64,000 nt of DNA from Siphonodentalium dalli (lineage: Eukaryota; Mollusca; Scaphopoda; Gadilida; Siphonodentaliidae): positions 29,638,987 to 29,702,986 of the forward strand of contig CP136063.1 of assembly GCA_032622095.1 (NCBI GenBank), given 5' to 3'. The notes beneath the pieces are model-generated. The model saw only the letters and a program-made list of their open reading frames with translations, had not been told where the DNA came from and made no database searches. The position numbers and the translations under genes are program-made. Shown piece after piece: positions 1 through 11,664 of this stretch. How positions within the stretch are numbered: position 1 is the first letter of the stretch; each line of letters starts with the position of its first letter.

Positions 1-2354
1 TCCAGATTCTGTAATTTTTCTTTTACTCTTCTGCGAATGGTATCGTAGAGTGAGCAGTTGGCAATAACATGCTGGCGGTCTTCAGTCTCTGCTCCACAGA
101 TGGGACAGGATTTCTTGATACTGTGCTTGTTGAATGTTGCCCTATTAGACTGCAGTATGTATGTTCCGGTGATAAACCTCGCCTTTATTTCAGCCCGGTG
201 TACCTCATGGCGATTGTTTCTTATGTGACGAAATATATGATGGATCTTGTTGACTTCTAATGACTTTGCATTTATATAGCTCAAGGTAGACTTTGTAGCG
301 ATCTCAGAGGACCAGTCTTTCTGAGTCTTGTCGGTGATTGCTTTACACAGTCGGTTCTTCCAGTCCTCAGGTGTTGGTGGAGTTTCCAGCAGATTATAGG
401 CATTCGGTAGGTCATAAAGTAGAAGGAGACATCTGATCATGGAGAACCATATGTTTGCTTCTTTACTGTGAACAGCGAGTTGTCTGTAGGCGACCTCCCA
501 TTCTATGGTGTTCTTGTCAGAGATTATACGATGGAACAAGTTCAAGGCATTTCGGTGGATGACAGTCATGATCGGTAGGGTTCCGACAAGGGCAGTTATG
601 GCTACCGACGCAGTCCTTGTAGGTAGATGGAGTATCTGTCGGAGGATTTTGTTCTGGTGCGCTTCTAATTTTTTGCTCTCTGTGTCGTTGATGTTAAGAA
701 TCTCTAGGCCGTAAGTGAGGCGAGGTGTAACATAGAGATTCCAGAGTTTTATTTTCACTCTTTGTGTGGCACCTGTTTTCCCATGTAGTCCAGCACCCAT
801 CAGAGAGTATGCTGTCTTCCTGGATAACGCAAGTTTTTTCTCGATGTCTGGCTTGTTGTTATTCTGTCGTATAATCCCGAGATGTTCTACTGCAGATGGT
901 GTGATTATTTTATTGTCATATATGATGAAATCTTTGCTAATCGAGGAGCCATTGTAGACTAGTAAGTTACTTTTGGTTGGGTTGATGGTGTATCTCTCCA
1001 TCCTTGAGTACTGGTCAACTTCTTTGATCATCAGCGTCATAGTTGTTTCCGAGTGTGCCAGGAGGCCAATGTCATCTGCGCAGGTGACATGCGGTATCGT
1101 AACAGTACCAATTTCAGCACCTCGGTAGCTGGTCTCTAATGTCCTCAAGAGGGGGTTATTGAAGCGTTTGTAGTGTCCTGTTGAAAGAATTTCACCTTGC
1201 CGTACTCCCTGGAGTATCTTAAATGTTTGTGACAGAGAGCCTTGCCATTTGACTTTACTTGTCATGCTCGTGTATATTTCCTTTAGTGGGAGCCAGTCGT
1301 GTCCAGTTATGCCATCTAAAAACAGCTTATGTAGGAGGATATCATGGTCGACTATATCGAAGGCCTTTTGTGCATCAAGGGTGGTGAAAAGTAGCTTCTT
1401 TTTTCCTATCTTCGCCTCGTTAATACATTCTGATACTAGAAGTGCAGCATTAAGGGATGAGGTTCCTTTTGTGAAGCCTTTTTGAAGTTTTGACTGCGTT
1501 GATAGTAGGAGTTTTTCATGTCTAGTATTCAGAATATGTTCCAAAATTTTGAGGATAGTTGACGTGACGGTTATTCCTCTGTAATTCGCTGGATTGTGAG
1601 GGCATCCTTTTTTGTACGCGGGTGTCAAGTGGCCTTCCTTCATTACTTCAGGAATACAGCGTGTGTGTACAATCGCATTCAGCAGTTTCGTCAGGTATGG
1701 TAAGATAACTGTTTGACAGAGTTTTAGATGCTCACTGGTGATGCCTAGGGAGTCAGCTGCTTTGTTGTTACTGAGCTTCTTCATTGCATGCTTTACCTCT
1801 TCGTCTGTTATGTTATTCATACTAGTAATGCTGGTCTGCTTGTGACAGGTATATTCTATCGTTTGTAGGTCATTCCTGCTACGATCAATATGTGGGTCAT
1901 CGAATAGTTCATTTTCGGTCGGAGTGGCGAGCTTTTGAAAGTGCTCCTTCCATCTACTCATTATACCTTCTGTAGTTGTGAGTGTTTCTCCATTCACGTT
2001 GAGTTCAGATATTGCATGTGAGGAAGTAGATCGTTGTTGTTTGACTAGTTGAGAGAAGGTCTTTGGATTCGGTTGAGCTTCCACAAGTTTCTCAATGGCC
2101 TCTGATCGTCTTCTGGCACTCTCTTGTCGTTGTAATTTCTGCAGAGTGGATTTCGATTGTTTCATTTCTCTGTATTCACTACTCGTTCTGTCAGGTGTTC
2201 CTGCGGTTTTCCACTTCCACCAGACTGCCTTCTCATGCTTAATAGATGCCTTAATGCCTTCATTCCAGACTTTTGGTTTAGTTTTTAGCTTTATCTGCTC
2301 TGTATGTCCTGGAATGCTGGTCTGAGTTGCTTCGATCAGTACTGTTGTCAGATG
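1..2354 (-). pseudogene. LINE ORF2, reverse transcriptase part, partial
   Basis: Reading down from about 2354, one frame stays open to base 1 and runs off the window. It holds a standard LINE reverse transcriptase. The first catalytic aspartate is in LDAQKAFDIVDH (about 1345-1385). The second catalytic block reads TCADDIGLLAHS (about 1050-1085), with Cys in place of the usual Tyr or Phe before ADD. Further on comes a connection region, then a CPIC...H...C finger of zf-RVT type (about 70-125). The family copies element RNA at a nicked target. This segment is in a different frame from the endonuclease segment directly upstream (2348-3109), so it is separated from it by a frameshift near 2350-2400. 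No stop codon was seen in the segment itself. Confidence 0.85.
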
Positions 2355-3263
2355 TTTACAGAGAGATGTAGTTGGTACTCGGTTGTAGGTTCCTCTAGAA
2401 AGTGTTGTAACTTTGAGGATACATTCTCGTTGTATAAAGCTTTGTTACAGCGATCCCATTTAGGTTTAGGTGTGATTTTGATGTCGTTTTCAACCTTCTT
2501 CGTGGATATTTGGATAGACGCACGAACTGGGATATGATCAGACGTATTCAGTGGTTCCTTGTTGTCCACTAGCCAGGCGAAAGTCAGCTTTCTGGCAGAG
2601 GGATTGCAGAATATGTAGTCAATTTCTGCTGTATCTCTTTCATTTGTGTGAAAAAATGCGGGCGTTCCTCCTTGTTGTGTAAACAGGTCCTTTTTCTTAT
2701 AGAACTTTATTAAGTTTGAATCCCTGTCATTTTTTGGGTCTCTTGTTAATGAGGCATTGAAATCTGCGCATAAGATCACTGCATGGGAGCTGAATTTTTC
2801 CAGAATTTCTTCTATTTCCACAAGTACTGCTCTGAAGTCATCAATTTTCGAGTTCCCTCGAGCAGACATGTACACACATACTATGCAGGTTGGTGGTTGA
2901 GTGAGGAGCTCCAGCACTACTATGCGATTGCTTCCATCCGGGTGTAATCTATATTGTAGGTCAAGATTCGTATTGAAGAATATTGCTGTTCCACCGTAGC
3001 CTCTGGGGACTTGATACGGCGAGATGGGGTCGTGTTCATCCACAGACTTCGCATGCACAGCTCTCTTGCTTGATAACTTTGCCATTATGGGTTTTTGAAA
3101 TGCAAACAACCAGTGTTCCTGGACACATAATATCTGTTTCCTCCAGGAGTTTGTCTAGATAGGGTTCATTGCTTTGGACGTTTCTTATATTTATTGTCGC
3201 TAGAATGAGTTGTTTCTTCTCTCCGTCTCCTTCCACCTTGAGGTCTTCGCCCGGTCCTGGTAC
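2348..3263 (-). pseudogene. LINE ORF2, endonuclease part, frameshifted
   Basis: This is the N-terminal apurinic-like endonuclease of ORF2, in two frames. The first piece (to 3036) has LATINIRNVQS and reaches DIMC. The frame then shifts at a (TG) run near 3130. In the new frame QEHWL, YGGTAIFF, CADFNASL and the DHIPV motif follow down to a TGA at 2348. These are the usual catalytic and binding blocks of LINE endonucleases, which nick target DNA to prime reverse transcription. The second shift, near 2350-2400, returns to the original frame, so the two indels compensate overall. There is no convincing ATG: the frame is open upstream into ORF1, and the first usable codon listed is a GTG at 3236. 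Confidence 0.83.
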
Positions 3264-5539
3264 AAAAAAGACTGAGACTCGTGCTCAGCCGATTCCGGTA
3301 TGTGGGAGCTAACAGACCTGACGTTTGTTATCTCGGGTGATGGCAGCTGTTTCTGCTGGTAGTTTTCATCCGTAAATGTCACCACTTTTTTTGGTGTTGA
3401 GTGTCTACGATCGTGTCCATGAGGGTTTTTGTTCTTTAGCCTTGGTGGAATAAACGCTGGCCAGCTTGGATTTGATTTGACTTGTTTGTTTTTTCCACCA
3501 TCAGTTTTCATATTTTCACGGCCAGTGCTGGTATGCATAGACGGAGTTTGTATATCTTGCGGAGTCGTCGATGGAGTTTGATACGTGGAGCTCTCCGTGG
3601 GCCTGCGCAGGAGTCTGTGAGGTAGGTTTTGTTTTGGTTGACTCACTGGAAGCTGTGTCGGTGGTGGTCCGCCATGTCCAGAGAAATTTTTGACCAGATA
3701 TTCAGGTCTGTGCCAGAGGTCAGGTCCCATCGGTGGGGGTCGTGATACATTTGGGGCTTGATATGGCACATGTGTTGGAAAGGACTGCGGTATCTGCATG
3801 TTGTACGGTGGCGGTGTAGCATAAGGGCAATGTTGAGCCGGTTGCCTTTGCAGTTCGTTGTTTTGCCGTTGCAGTTGGATTTGTAACTCTATGTTCGAGA
3901 GACGGTTGTGGATAGACTGGATCTCAAGTCGATTGACCTGCTGGGCCAGGTATGCATTTTCTGGATTATTTGCTGCATAAGTATAGGGATGGTGTTGAGT
4001 ACTCTCTGGAATCTGGGAGTTTAAGCCGTTTGATTGCTGTGGCATTTGAAGTGAGGCTTGCGCTCTGAGTACACGGTTTGTGTTTTCTAGATCTTTTATT
4101 CTAGCTTCCATTTTTAGCATATAGCTATTGGCCAGCTTCATCTGATCCACGTGGTCAGTGTTCTCGTCAATTTTCTTAGGTTTCACTTTAGGACGGTCCT
4201 TTTTCTTCTCTCCAGGATCCTTTTCAGGAGGAGTAAGCTGTTCAGTGTGCTTGAAGAACTTGTGTTTCGCTTTCTCGGTTGGGTTCAGTTGCTTTTTATT
4301 ACCATTTGTCATGATTTGTATTTCATCAGATTTTCCAGCATTGTCTTCTCCTGGAGTAGTGTGGTTTTCATCAGGTTTTCTTGCTGATATTTCCCAGATT
4401 TGTTGGTATTTACTTAGTTGGTTAGGAGTTTCCATCTTCTCAGTTGGTTGATTTGGTGCTTCTACCTTTTTTGAGTTGTCAGTTATACGCACTGGACTGG
4501 AGGTACTGAGGTTTGATAAGGTGCTCATTTCGTTTGACTGGTTTTGACGATCCTCTACACCAGTTGCTATGCCGATACTAGTAGAGACGCCAAGTTGTGT
4601 CGAATCGAATTTATGTGGACTTTCTTCATCGTCCAAGCGAATTGTCAGGTGGCGACAGGATATACAGCTGTATTCAGGCCCTTTCTCACTGTAAAATTTC
4701 CAAAGGGCGTCATCCAGGTTTTCACATTCTTTATGGAACCAGTTCAGGCATAGATCACAGCTGAGCCCCTCGTCGCTGACATACATCTTACAGTGGGGGC
4801 AGATCCCGAATTTGCTGTTTTCTTCTGGAGACATTTCCTGTACATCTAGTATTGTGCCGTTATTATCGATGCAAACCATACTCATTCCACAGTCCGGATG
4901 TTCAACACTCTTGGAAACGCACCGGTCTATGAGGGCAGCAATACGTCTGTCAAGCTGCGTCATTGATGGCTTCTTCATAACTTGCTGCATGATTTCTGGT
5001 AGGACTTCATCGTGGAAGGTGTTAGTGTTTCTCCCATTGATGAGGATTGATGACTGGGTATTATATAGGTTGATGGTGAATTTGGCTTGTTTACCTGCTT
5101 TGCCACTTACTAGCTTCCGGAAAGCTCTGATACTTAGCTCAGGTTGGTTCTTCTTCTGATCGACAGAGATGATGTGTTCAGCAACGAATTGATGTCGCTG
5201 AGAGAATGCTGGATCAAAAAAGGAGCGCAGGATTTCTTGTTTCAGCAATAGGTAGCACCCAGCGCTGCATTCAATTTTTAGTTGACGTCCCATGTCCTTT
5301 GGTATTATATTTATGAAGGGTCGATCACAGGCTTGTCGCATTTTTTCAAGCGTCTTCTTTTCATTCAGGGTATAATTTTTGTTTCGGACACTGGTGCGAG
5401 GTGCATTTACGGTGTCGTTTTTGCTCCGGATGATGCCTGGGGACAGTCCATTACTGGCATTAGGTGTAGCGTTGGGCACGATTGCCGAGACTTGGATGTC
5501 TGGGACCGGGTTGACGGTTGCTGTTATGGCACGGCGCAT
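3200..5539 (-). CDS. LINE ORF1 protein with PHD finger
   Basis: An intact 779-residue ORF begins with ATG. The N-terminal third (about residues 50-210) is a globular region with INLYNTQSSILING, a pattern I associate with LINE ORF1 proteins. Next is a PHD-type finger (about residues 245-300): CPHC, CDLC, HKEC, CISC, i.e. a C4HC3 ligand set. After it come a low-complexity charged region, a possible coiled coil near residue 470, and a long Gln/Pro-rich tail (about 490-720). ORF1 proteins bind element RNA; PHD fingers often read histone H3 tails, so a role in chromatin targeting is inference. The 3' end overlaps the ORF2 frame. The ORF is intact although ORF2 is broken. Confidence 0.85.
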   Translation of the reverse strand: MRRAITATVNPVPDIQVSAIVPNATPNASNGLSPGIIRSKNDTVNAPRTSVRNKNYTLNEKKTLEKMRQACDRPFINIIPKDMGRQLKIECSAGCYLLLKQEILRSFFDPAFSQRHQFVAEHIISVDQKKNQPELSIRAFRKLVSGKAGKQAKFTINLYNTQSSILINGRNTNTFHDEVLPEIMQQVMKKPSMTQLDRRIAALIDRCVSKSVEHPDCGMSMVCIDNNGTILDVQEMSPEENSKFGICPHCKMYVSDEGLSCDLCLNWFHKECENLDDALWKFYSEKGPEYSCISCRHLTIRLDDEESPHKFDSTQLGVSTSIGIATGVEDRQNQSNEMSTLSNLSTSSPVRITDNSKKVEAPNQPTEKMETPNQLSKYQQIWEISARKPDENHTTPGEDNAGKSDEIQIMTNGNKKQLNPTEKAKHKFFKHTEQLTPPEKDPGEKKKDRPKVKPKKIDENTDHVDQMKLANSYMLKMEARIKDLENTNRVLRAQASLQMPQQSNGLNSQIPESTQHHPYTYAANNPENAYLAQQVNRLEIQSIHNRLSNIELQIQLQRQNNELQRQPAQHCPYATPPPYNMQIPQSFPTHVPYQAPNVSRPPPMGPDLWHRPEYLVKNFSGHGGPPPTQLPVSQPKQNLPHRLLRRPTESSTYQTPSTTPQDIQTPSMHTSTGRENMKTDGGKNKQVKSNPSWPAFIPPRLKNKNPHGHDRRHSTPKKVVTFTDENYQQKQLPSPEITNVRSVSSHIPESAEHESQSFLYQDRAKTSRWKETERRNNSF
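3263..3269 (-). other. T-TTT-TTG slippery heptamer in the ORF1/ORF2 overlap
   Basis: Read on the minus strand, ORF1 codons here are TCT TTT TTG. That contains a heptamer of the -1 frameshift type (X XXY YYZ). Slipping back one base enters exactly the ORF2 frame, which is open from this point through the endonuclease start. Function is inferred only from position and frame. Reinitiation at a downstream codon is an equally possible way to start ORF2. Confidence 0.35.
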
Positions 5540-5559
5540 CGTTGGTATCGGATTGTTTG

Positions 5560-6330
5560 AACCTGGTCGTCAGTGTGGGCCTCTTGGAGGAAAAATAAGT
5601 AGGCTGGGCCTCGAATTATATCAAATTCGAAGAGCACAAAACAGTTTCTGATTGTCAGTAGGTCAATGAGACCTGCGGCTGTTGTTGTTTTGGAATAAAA
5701 AATTTCCAGGAAAGTTTAAAAAGTTTTAAACAATCATAAAAGTTTTAAAAGTTTTTGAACAATCATAAAAGATAACACTAAAATATAATGATGATACCAT
5801 TTCAACCACCGGCAGAGTTCATCAAGCACTATTTGCAGGTTCTCTCGTCAACAACATCGGAATTTTTCAGAATTCAAGATGGCGGCCTGGTGATCGCGGA
5901 ATAAAATACGAATAAAACAACACAATTTGATTTAAAATACGCAAATTTGCGTTAAAAAGAGTTCGGAGGAAATACAGTCTCTATTCGGACACAAATTCGC
6001 ACAGCTCGCGTTTTAAAATACACTAAAAGCGATTAAAAACACAAAATTTGGTCAGAGTATAGAATTTTCCACGTCCTCTTCAGGGTGCACCTTTAAAACA
6101 GCACCTTTAAAACAGTTGAAATTATGTCAATGAAAAACAAAATGCAAAAAAAAGTGGTCACAAACTGTTTCCGGCCTCGGGTACCTCCCACCTCATGTCT
6201 CGTAAAAAAAATCCCCCCCCTGATGTTCTTGCTAATCAATTATATTCTAAATTCTATTCTATTCATGTAGGCTGTATATTCATCTATCGTTTCTCGAATG
6301 GTGATTCTAATCACAACCACATATTTAGAC
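5560..6330. other. No gene seen
   Basis: This stretch is AT-rich and non-coding, between ORF1 of the LINE and the zinc-finger A upstream block. It may contain the LINE 5' UTR. A short duplicated phrase (gcacctttaaaacag, near 6090-6115) and a C-run near 6215 are the only local patterns seen. Confidence 0.5.
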
Positions 6331-6399
6331 GCACGTTTATTGCGCACAATACGATATTTCCTTTGTTCGATTGATACCGAGATCCTTCTTCTCTTTAAC

Positions 6400-6691
6400 T
6401 TTCCACCCATTTAGGGTAAACCAATCTGGTATGTGCATATCTACAGCAGATAGATTGATAACAACAGTTGGATAAAAATATGCAGGTCTGACTGTCAGTC
6501 TATGCAAAATTTCACGTGTGAACAGTTCACGAATATCTTTAGCCAAGAGACAGAGATCGGTATTCTATCTTGGACGGTGTCGCTGCCACGGACGAGGATA
6601 AGTCGTTGAACATCGATGGACCAAGACTGAACGGCAGCTTATCTATAATGATTGCCACTTCACGAGATAAACAGCGCATATATACATGTAG
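6400..6691 (+). other. Upstream block shared with zinc-finger locus B
   Basis: This segment matches 38960-39250 in the same orientation, for example gtgtgaacagttcacgaata and ttgaacatcgatggaccaag. The match stops abruptly at about 6684. In copy B the same block lies about 0.8 kb upstream of a zinc-finger exon. Here the finger exon is 14 kb away, on the far side of the large transposon. It may be a 5' exon or promoter of the duplicated gene. Copy B has an open frame across it that copy A lacks. Confidence 0.7.
6680..6691 (+). repeat. Left copy of 12-bp direct repeat at the edge of the 14-kb element
   Basis: atatacatgtag occurs here and at 20825-20836, exactly bordering the large TIR element. 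Homology with locus B also breaks at about this point. It is a candidate target-site duplication. The caution is that the tacatgta palindrome is common in this DNA. Confidence 0.45.
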
Positions 6692-7507
6692 TCGAAAATC
6701 TACGGGATACTAAAGATATCCCGTCGAAATTTCCCCCATGCCTCGCAACGGAGCTTTTTCTTCAAGTCCGGAAAGGAAGAATGTGACGCAAGATACGACC
6801 AAACCGCGATGTTTTCCGGGTAATACATGTGCTACTGCATCACCCTGACATACCTTTCATATTCCTTTTCCAAAAATGAGAGATTTATTGAGAATATTCG
6901 GCTGGAGCCGACGGATTTTTAAACATTTTTAAACATTGGGTTGTGCTCGATCGAACTCCGGTCACACCGCACTCGCTGTCGTGGGAGCAAGTATTTTCGT
7001 ACCCTGACCAGCTCGTACCCTCCGAAAAAGTAAATTCGTACTCTAGCGCGAAACTATTTAGATATTTCAATAAGGTTTCTCATCTAATAACTTTGCTTAT
7101 CTCATTTTTTTCACCGGGATTGAACGTATACTATGGAACCCACAGTGATCTCTTGGACGTAAAAGATACAGAAATAGAACAGAAACATGCCTGATCTCTT
7201 GGACGTAAAAGATACAGAAGTAGAACAGAAACCTGCCTATATATATATATATATACATACAAATTAAATTAAATAACCATACTTACCTGTTTTCAATCGT
7301 CGTATTCCATCACTATGCGCCGTGTCGTAATCCAGTTTCTCATCTAATAACATAAATTTGTCCAACCTGTTTTAGGGAATGGGTCCTGGGTCTTTGCCAT
7401 TGGGAAACAAATTGCGTCATAGAGGTTTACACTTAGTAAGGCCTATGACCGATAACGATTATAGTATGGAGAGTTGTCAGTGTGAAAATAGTGTAATCAA
7501 ATACTTT
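6692..7507 (+). repeat. Left terminal inverted repeat, about 816 bp
   Basis: Its reverse complement matches 20012-20824 with only scattered differences. Inside are a 45-bp direct duplication (near 7147-7240) and a (TA)n run near 7237-7253, both also present in the right copy. A 61-codon ORF in each TIR is identical between the copies, which follows from their near-identity and is not evidence of coding. Near-identical TIRs suggest recent insertion or gene conversion. Confidence 0.9.
6702..6724. other. Left terminal hairpin of the 14-kb element
   Basis: acgggata, a 7-base spacer, then tatcccgt form a perfect 8-bp stem. The hairpin begins 10 bases inside the candidate boundary. It is flanked by tcgaaaat on the outside and cgaaatttcccc on the inside. 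Confidence 0.7.
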
Positions 7508-7599
7508 GATGTATATTATATTTGCCAATAAAAAACATCAAAACAATAATACATATTACAAATAAAAAAAAACAAGAATATGTGCATAGATAATATCAT

Positions 7600-10500
7600 T
7601 CACCACAGGCTCACGCGTTTGCCATCGCACATACACTCCCGTGAACAGAAACTGCAGCAGTTGCAGCGAGCGCAATTACATTTTAGTTTATTGCACATCA
7701 AGTTACACTTGATGTCCGAGACAACTAACGGGCTCATTCCTTCAACAATCAATTGTTTGAGAACCGCCGCTCGATAACAATGACTTCCTGAAATTATATC
7801 AGAAACCTCTTCAGGACAACAGCCGTGCCTCAGCACAACTGCAGAACTTTGCCTGCCATCACGGCCTGCACGGCCCACCTCCTGCCAATAAGAAATAGAA
7901 CTTGCTGGTGCACCCCAGTGTACAACAATGTCGATATCAGGGATGTCCATCCCCATGCCAAATGCTATCGTAGCGACAAGAACTCTCGTATTCCCATGTC
8001 TGAAATTCTGAAATGAACATAGAATAAATTAACACGTATAAATGATGTTTGTTGCCACAATTGTTTTTTGAATGACTTTATTGTAAATGTATTTATAAAC
8101 TATTATAAGATAAAGCATTTGAGAACAAGTTGTTTTCTTAATAGTGAATTTAACTGATTGCCAATGCATGATTGAATGATGAAAAGTGAATTACTAATAT
8201 ACAGACCTAGTATATATTGGGTTCACATAGTATCATTATCATATTATATAGATTTGAGACTCTAAAGAATTTATTTCACAGTTGGCGCGAAGTAAAGAAT
8301 TTCACAATTTTACTGTTTCACTATTACCTCTGCTATTGTCCCCCGATCGTTCAACAAAATACCCGCATGGTATTCCTCCACTGGCGGATCATCCAAACCT
8401 GCGCTCAAGAGAGCGTCACACAGATCCAGACAGACGCCAGAAACCGCATTTATAGTGCTGGAGAAAGAATGAATTGAAGCAAGTTAACCTACATTTAGAA
8501 GATGAAACGGCTAAAAAATATATTCCAATGCTATTAACGTCATAAACGTTTATATAGTTCCCATTTGTCATGATAGCTGACACGCTATTGGTATAGTTAT
8601 ATATAGTTTTAATAACATAACTTATTAAAAAGATGTTGGTGTATCTTTGTTTCCTACCTCCCATATATCAAAACTTTCTTCCCTTTGCTTCCGTTTGTTG
8701 ATAAATCATCAATGAGCCATTGGAAGTTTTGGACGATGGCTGTTGTTGTTTTCTGTACATGTAGAAATATGTTTGGTCTGCATGAAATTAAAAGAAAATA
8801 TTATAATAATAATTTTTTGCTAATGATTAAACTACAACAAAATGATGCATGAACAGAGTATAAAGTAGCTGGATAACACACTGTACAAGATTTTAACAAA
8901 AGAATGCGACAGCAATGTAATTCATCACCAACCTGTCAGGTAACGCCGCAATGCAAGATGTATCCGACGCTAATGCCAGATAATGCATTATATCGCTCTT
9001 GATCGCACTGGTTACCGTTGCTGTGGTTGCCAACATAGGTACCTGGAATATGCTTCGTAGGTAGGACAGCCTCCTGTAATCTTTGCGAAAATCCTCACCC
9101 CTGTTAAAATGTACTGTGATAAGTCATTACTAAAGGCTACATACTACATGTATACCACAAATCGCCAATATCGCATGACAATAAGGCAACAATATTATAC
9201 CAGTCATTGTCCAATTAAAAATATACATAACATAAGGCCATTAAGCTCTCACGATTCGCCATCCTCGCGGTCATGATAATGAACATAAAAAGATATGCAT
9301 TGGATTGCTTAAAAATGAACGTGAAATAATGATCTTCCAATTGAAGAAGTATGTAACAACAAACAACATACATGGTAGACATAAATGCACAGCATGAAAC
9401 ATTGTATTGAAGTAAATGTTTTAAAAGGTTCGTAGACGTACCATTCGGAAACACAATGGCACTCATCTACTGCAATTAAACATATGCGCTCCAGCCACTT
9501 ACGACTCCTGAAAGCATTCTTCCACTTCTTCTTCAACGCATTCTCCGGTGATGTATACACGAAGGTTAATTCGGCATTCTCAATAGCTAAAAAAAAACAC
9601 ACAAAAAATAGTCTTTGGCATACATTGCATAATATGTAATTGGTCAAAATTGGTTAAATATTATGTAACAAGTTTTATACGTTCCATATAATTTCTCACC
9701 TAATATGCGTTCATTCCCGGGAATACATATAACCCTCTAAAGTTCTGTGAAACACTTCACATTATAAATGACCTAAAACTGCTCAAGTACATCTAAAATG
9801 AACACAAACTTTATAAACAAACACTTGTAAATCACGAACGACTTTAGTCAATCACAGCAAACTCTGGTTAACTTAATTCAGTTCATGTGTATTGCAAGCT
9901 CATATCTCTGATACATGTATTGAAATAAGATACAACAGGCATTTTATTACATGCAATTTATAATACAATAATTTGTATGCAGATACCCACAGAGAGTGGT
10001 TTTTACAAAGTGATATTAATAAACAGAAAATATACCATCACTTGTTGTAATTCTGTCGTCGCCGATACGACCGGCTGTAATACCTTTGGACCGCAACAAC
10101 TGTATATGTTCTTCCATGAGGCCAATCAATGAAGAAATCACCAATACAACATTGTTCTTGTCAGGATGAATCTGAATTACGGTAATAGCATTTATGTATT
10201 ACAGGCCCAAACTCGCTGAATCATCATATGTCGCAAAAAAATAAAAATAACAAAGTGCTACATTAAGAAATTTGAGTTCAACCAAACCTATCTAATAACA
10301 CTCACCGGGTCAGAGTATACATGAGCACGAATTTCCATGCCACATATGTTTCAAGCGTTCAGTCGCCAAGCCAGATTAATAAATTGAATTAATTGTTAGT
10401 GCCCCTTTAACAATTCTGAGGTCCACTCTAGCGTTTTTCCACCAGCTTGACGTATCAATGGCAATGTACATGAACTTTCGTAGAGCAATGTTTTCTCCAA

Positions 10501-11004
10501 GAACCCCATGTGGGGCGCCCCCAGCTCGTGTCTCGGATCATATATTAATAGTGCCCAATTGTCCATAAATGCCCACGACACCCCTACTTTCACATATACA
10601 CACACACACACATACCAACTTCAACAATCGTGGCCATAAGCCGTTCCATTTACACCTATATATAATACACATAAGCATGCAACCACTCCTTAATTATCCA
10701 TACACCCCACCCAAGATCATACATGCAGCAAAAACATGTATACAAACGAATACACCCATCCATGACAATAAAGCCACCCAATTCCGCGGAATCGACGGAA
10801 GGTACTGAGGTGCCCAATTGGATAACTCATACCAACCTTATTCAAAATTAATGGCGGCAAAATATAACACATTGATTTCCCGTAACCAGTTGGCAAGAAT
10901 GACATCACATCTTCTCCACTTAACAACGCATTTATGACATCTAGCTGTTTGTCCTTCAAACAGAAATCAAACCCAAACTCGTAGCAAACAGTCTGTGCGT
11001 CCAT
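7600..11004 (-). CDS. RecQ-family DNA helicase, transposon-encoded, seven exons
   Basis: Exons read on the minus strand: 11004-10837, 10171-10036, 9586-9442, 9100-8933, 8777-8658, 8457-8328, 8007-7600. All have GT-AG borders and consistent phase, giving about 424 residues and no internal stop. Motifs in order: [12 protein letters not shown] (Q motif), [11 protein letters not shown] (I, ATP-binding lysine), [10 protein letters not shown] (Ia), DECHCVSEW (II), LATTATVT (III), [10 protein letters not shown] (IV), [13 protein letters not shown] (V) and [10 protein letters not shown] (VI). RecQ enzymes unwind DNA 3' to 5' using ATP. There is no HRDC domain. The C-terminus is a compact Cys-rich tail (about ten Cys in the last 30 residues) that may bind zinc. 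It diverges from the DUF6589 gene across 152 bp. A role in transposition is inferred from its place inside the TIRs. Confidence 0.87.
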
Positions 11005-11156
11005 TTCGAAGCAATGTGGGTCATGACAGAATCTGGTGGCGCCCTTGGTTAGCGGATCTGCTTATCAGTGCGCATGAGAACAGGAAAAACCCATAGTTCC
11101 TGGTTTCTGTTGATTTGTTTTGATGGAAGGGACCATTGTTATTTGTTCTCAGTTGA
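11005..11156. promoter_or_regulatory. Probable bidirectional promoter of the helicase and DUF6589 genes
   Basis: Only 152 bp separate the two divergent start codons, so both promoters must lie here or overlap the first exons. No clear TATA box was seen. Shared control of the two genes is inferred from the arrangement alone. Confidence 0.5.
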
Positions 11157-11664
11157 ATGATGGCGACGTGTGCAAATTGCGATGCAGAGTTCGTTAAAAA
11201 ACCCAATAACAAGGGTTACGAAAGACACGCTTTCACAGCAAAATTGTACAAAAACCAGGAAATTACAATCGAAAGTGCGTTGCAGACATGTTTGGGTGGC
11301 GGCATCACCCCGAAAACTGGACGGGCAACCCGTTTTTTATGCATTAAATGTACTAATTTACTAAGGGATAGCCACCGATCCGGCGGTGATAAACTTTACG
11401 CAGCCACTGCCAACGACAGCTATCTCTGTAAGAAGACACATGTACCTTCAACTCCAGGGAGGACTCCCAAGAAAGCCAAACGGTTAAAGTTTTCAACACC
11501 TGCGAAGACATTTAACAAGCCTACTCCAAAAAAGGTAATGGTTGTTTATATTGAAAAAAGAATTAATTGATAGCTGTTATAATTCATATATACTACAATG
11601 GGTTCTTCATATCACCAAATGCACTGTACTATTACAATGAAATACAATGGACAAATCTAGAGAC

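Larger units (their letters stand above)
1..5900 (-). mobile_element. Non-LTR retrotransposon (LINE), 3' end outside the window
   Basis: A two-ORF LINE lies on the minus strand. ORF1 (5539-3200) has a PHD finger. ORF2 (about 3263 down to 1) has an apurinic-type endonuclease, a reverse transcriptase and a terminal Cys/His finger, and continues past base 1. ORF2 has two frameshifts, so this copy cannot make a full ORF2 protein. The 5' limit is uncertain: sequence above 5540 is non-coding and may be 5' UTR. I cannot assign the clade. The CR1/L2 group is possible because PHD-like fingers occur in ORF1 of that group. Confidence 0.88.

Noticed and set aside
6885-7070. Identical 61-codon ORFs in both TIRs of the 14-kb element (also 20446-20631)
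   Set aside because: Identity follows from the TIRs being near-identical copies. There is no family pattern or splice link to either internal gene.
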